This document shows positions 61,363 to 64,000 of a DNA stretch of 64,000 bases, in pieces (within the stretch, counting starts at the first letter, position 1; every line of letters begins with the position of its first letter). The stretch is from Deltaproteobacteria bacterium (GTDB lineage: Bacteria > Desulfobacterota > Dissulfuribacteria > Dissulfuribacterales > DYLC01). Made by a program: the position numbers and the translations under genes. The stretch is taken from assembly GCA_028695735.1 (NCBI GenBank), contig JAQVIJ010000006.1:1-64000 (forward strand), written 5' to 3'. The notes under the pieces are model-generated. The model saw only the letters and a list, made by a program, of their open reading frames with translations, was not told the DNA's origin and made no database searches.

Positions 61363-64000
61363 TTACAGAATCAACCGCTTTTCATTGGTTATGCGGTAGT
61401 CCAGATAATATAACACAGGAACCACCAGTCTTGAAAAGATAGTCGCAGCTATCTCACCGGACATCAAGGCGATGGCCAGGCCCTGGAATATGGGGTCGAA
61501 GAGTATTACAAAGGAACCGACCACCACCACCGATGCAGTGAGCAACATGGGTCTGAAACGCACTGCCCCGGCATCTATCACGGCCTCCTCGATGGTAAGA
61601 CCTTCCCTCAGGCGCAGCTCGATGAAGTCCACCAGAATGATGGAGTTTCTGACTACTATTCCGGCGCCTGCGATAAAGCCTATCATGGAGTTTGCAGTGA
61701 AAAACGCACCCATCAAGGCATGGGCCGGTATGATGCCGATCAGGGAGAGGGGAATGGGCGAGAGAATGACGAGGGGAACAGAGTATGACCTGAACCAGCC
61801 CACCACCAAAATGAAGATGATCACCACCACCACGGCAAAGGCCCCTCCCATGTCACGAAAGACCTCGTAGGTGATGTGCCACTCCCCGTCCCATTTCATG
61901 CTCCAGTCCTTTGAGGAGAAGGGCTGCGTGGTGTAGAGTATAGACAGGCGTTCGCCGTTGTCTGAGCTGTTTACAGGCAGGGTCTCCAGCCTCTTGTTCA
62001 GCTTCAAAATGGCATACACAGGGCTTTCTTCCTCGCCGGAGACGTCACCGGTTACATACACAACGGGCTGAAGGTTTTTATGATAGATGGGGTGTTCAAG
62101 TGTCTTTTCCTCCACCTTGACCAGTTCAGAAAGCCTGACCATGCCCCTGGCCCCAGCCACCTGAATATTTTGCAGGTTACTCACCAGGTTTCTGTCCGCC
62201 AGAGGCAGTTTGATCACTATGGGCACATCCTCTTTGCTGTTGACGTCGTGCAAAAGCCCCACTGCGCTACCGTTTAGGCCGGTCTGAACAACCCCAAGCA
62301 GGTGTTCCGGCGTTATGCCCATGGCCACGGCCTTGTCCCTTTCCACGGTGAGCACCAGTTCCTTTTGCGGATCCGTCATGTACCAATCCACATCCACCAC
62401 GCCCTCGGTCTCCTGAAATATTCTCTTGACACGGCCTGCAATCTCTATCTGTTTTTCATAATCAGGGCCGTATATCTCGGCCACAAGGGTCTGAAGCACC
62501 GGCGGGCCCGGCGGTATCTCCGTCACCTTTATGCGCGCACCGTGTTTTTGGGCTATGGCCGTCAGCTCCGGCCGCAGGCGCTTGGTGAGTGGGTGGCTCT
62601 GCTCGTCACGCAGCTTTTTGGGCAGCAGATTTACCTGAATGTCTGCGACGGTGGGGCCGCTTCGCATGTAGTAATGGCGCACCAGTCCGTTGAAATTGAA
62701 CGGGGATGCGGTGCCGATATATATCTCGCAATCGGTCACGACAGGTTGCTCCATGAGATATCTGGCCAGCTCTTCCGTTACAGCCGCGGTCTTTTCCATG
62801 GATGTGCCGTTGGGCATGTCGATAATCACCTGAAACTCGCTTTTGTTGTCAAACGGCAGCATCTTGACCTTGACAATCTTGGTGTAGATGAGTGAACAGG
62901 CCAGCAGGAAACAGCAGGCCATGATGCCAAGAAAACCCCACCTCCACACGGGCTTTTTAATGAGATGCCCCATGATCCAGCGGTATATGCGGGTTAGCAG
63001 GCCTTCCTGCTCGGCTTCATGCTCAGGGACGCCCTTCAGGATGTGGTATGCAGCCCAGGGTGTGATGACAAAGGAGATGACCATGGACAGGAACATGGCC
63101 ACGGATGCGCCCACCGGCATGGGGCGCATGTACGGGCCCATGAGCCCGCGCACAAAGGCCAGCGGCAAAATGGCGGCTATGACCGTAAATGTGGCCAGGA
63201 TCAGAGGGCTTCCCACCTCCACCACCGCCTTTGTGATGATGTCACGAATGGGCAGTCCCTTGTTTTCAGGTAGGCGCATGTGTCGCATGATGTTCTCTAC
63301 GCCCACTATGGGGTCATCCACCAGAATACCGATGCAGAAGATGAGGGCGAAAAGCGTCACCCTGTTCAAGGTATAGCCGTAGAGATAGTAGATGAAGAGG
63401 GTCAGGGCCAGAGTGACTGGAATGGCCACCAACACCACAAGGCTGGCCCTGAAACCCAGGAGCAGGGCCATCAGGATGGTTACGGAGATGGTGGCAAGGG
63501 CCAGGTGCTCCAGAAGCTCGTCGGATTTCATCTTGGCGGTCTCGCCGTAGTCCCTTGTGATCACCATGTGCACGTCGTATGGCAGCAGATGCCCTCGCAG
63601 CGCCTCTGTCTTTTCTATAACCGTTTTCGCCAGATCAGTGGCATTTTCGCCCTTTTTCTTGGCTACTTGCAGGGTAACGGCGTTCTTCATGCCCGACTGG
63701 GGCACCTGAACGCCTTTCTGAGCGGCGGCCTTTCCGCCTCCGATCATCACATAGGATGTCGGTTCCTCCGGGCCGTCTGAAAGCTCTGCGATTTCCTTCA
63801 GGAATACGGGCTTGCCGTTGTGCACATACACCACGGTGTCTCCCACATCCTGAAGGGTGCGAAAGAAATTGTTGAGCCGAATGGAGATGTTCTGATTGTT
63901 TTCAGTAAGTTCCGTCACCCACGAGGCCTGGTTTTGTGAGGACAGGGCGGCCATTACCGCCTGAAAATCCAATCCCATGGCATAAAGGGCGTCTTCTTTT
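61363..64000 (-). CDS. RND efflux transporter permease (partial, N-terminus outside window)
   Basis: 878 residues inside the window; the open frame continues past base 64000, so about 160-180 N-terminal residues are missing. Features: the TM bundle with VDDPIVGVENIMRHM (proton-relay Asp), the periplasmic domain, and the second bundle near the end with TANSMIGFIAGAGIVVRN and EAVIDAGAVRFRPMLLT. The family is HAE/HME-type RND, but the substrate cannot be inferred. No adaptor (MFP) or outer-membrane gene is inside the window; they may lie upstream. Confidence 0.9.
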   Translation of the reverse strand, partial: KEDALYAMGLDFQAVMAALSSQNQASWVTELTENNQNISIRLNNFFRTLQDVGDTVVYVHNGKPVFLKEIAELSDGPEEPTSYVMIGGGKAAAQKGVQVPQSGMKNAVTLQVAKKKGENATDLAKTVIEKTEALRGHLLPYDVHMVITRDYGETAKMKSDELLEHLALATISVTILMALLLGFRASLVVLVAIPVTLALTLFIYYLYGYTLNRVTLFALIFCIGILVDDPIVGVENIMRHMRLPENKGLPIRDIITKAVVEVGSPLILATFTVIAAILPLAFVRGLMGPYMRPMPVGASVAMFLSMVISFVITPWAAYHILKGVPEHEAEQEGLLTRIYRWIMGHLIKKPVWRWGFLGIMACCFLLACSLIYTKIVKVKMLPFDNKSEFQVIIDMPNGTSMEKTAAVTEELARYLMEQPVVTDCEIYIGTASPFNFNGLVRHYYMRSGPTVADIQVNLLPKKLRDEQSHPLTKRLRPELTAIAQKHGARIKVTEIPPGPPVLQTLVAEIYGPDYEKQIEIAGRVKRIFQETEGVVDVDWYMTDPQKELVLTVERDKAVAMGITPEHLLGVVQTGLNGSAVGLLHDVNSKEDVPIVIKLPLADRNLVSNLQNIQVAGARGMVRLSELVKVEEKTLEHPIYHKNLQPVVYVTGDVSGEEESPVYAILKLNKRLETLPVNSSDNGERLSILYTTQPFSSKDWSMKWDGEWHITYEVFRDMGGAFAVVVVIIFILVVGWFRSYSVPLVILSPIPLSLIGIIPAHALMGAFFTANSMIGFIAGAGIVVRNSIILVDFIELRLREGLTIEEAVIDAGAVRFRPMLLTASVVVVGSFVILFDPIFQGLAIALMSGEIAATIFSRLVVPVLYYLDYRITNEKRLIL

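Noticed and set aside
1-64000. tRNA, rRNA, CRISPR array, prophage or transposase genes
   Set aside because: I looked for cloverleaf arms, regularly spaced direct repeats and transposase or integrase motifs, and saw none that stand up.

Overview
The window reads as the chromosome of a Gram-negative bacterium. Evidence includes outer-membrane beta-barrel proteins ending in Phe, RluB, an RND pump and a VKOR-type oxidant. The gene mix suggests an anaerobic sulfur-metabolising delta-proteobacterial (Desulfobacterota-like) lineage: a CoA-disulfide/persulfide reductase fused to a rhodanese, VKOR-thioredoxin, ThyX, a stand-alone AICAR formyltransferase and an NtrC-type regulator. That placement is inference from gene content only. 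No rRNA, tRNA, CRISPR array, insertion sequence or prophage was seen.

Layout. (1) 1-14448: end of tuf, then an uninterrupted S10-spc-alpha ribosomal run (rpsJ to rplQ) with secY, map, infA and rpoA, closed by a strong terminator at 14494-14522. Two usual members are missing: rpmD (between rpsE and rplO) and adk (between secY and map). (2) 14587-20717: an M23 peptidase and a small envelope protein, UspA, GreA on the minus strand, a divergent DAHP synthase and a large porin-like protein. (3) 20845-26799: a ZnuA-ZnuC-ZnuB metal importer, an FmdB-type zinc ribbon, a UDP-sugar dehydrogenase, WrbA and two unknown proteins. (4) 26833-34982: metallophosphoesterase, mfd, then a tight operon of CoA-disulfide reductase-rhodanese, DsbC-like protein and AICAR formyltransferase. 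(5) 34983-35961: a gene-poor stretch with two inverted copies of an element that could fold into a three-way junction and whose stems covary. (6) 35962-38880: a secreted multidomain protein with a beta-barrel partner, and a cold-shock protein. (7) 38907-48645: RluB, a gate-domain membrane protein, FtsB-like, canonical DAHP synthase, HMA protein, U32 peptidase, orphan NtrC-type regulator, ABC-2 exporter and TsaE. (8) 48711-51652 (minus): chemoreceptor plus CheW. (9) 51942-64000 (minus): an eleven-gene run with many overlaps: RND pump (cut by the window end), VKOR-Trx, panC, panD, M18 aminopeptidase, thyX, nadB, TVP38-like, pgpA, cinA, thpR.

How the genes connect. Zinc supply (ZnuABC) sits near zinc-ribbon proteins, and S14, L36, S4 and L24 keep Cys motifs. 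Periplasmic thiol chemistry (DsbC-like, VKOR-Trx) could support the Cys-rich secreted protein at 35962. NadB and PanD both draw on aspartate and share one operon with PanC.

The most unusual non-coding material is (a) the paired covarying element at 35016-35130 and 35448-35560, and (b) a dispersed palindromic repeat in four copies (about 16.5, 23.5, 41.4 and 51.9 kb). Three of those copies carry an insert related to a 28-bp hairpin, at the same internal site; one copy has been captured as the C-terminus of ThpR.
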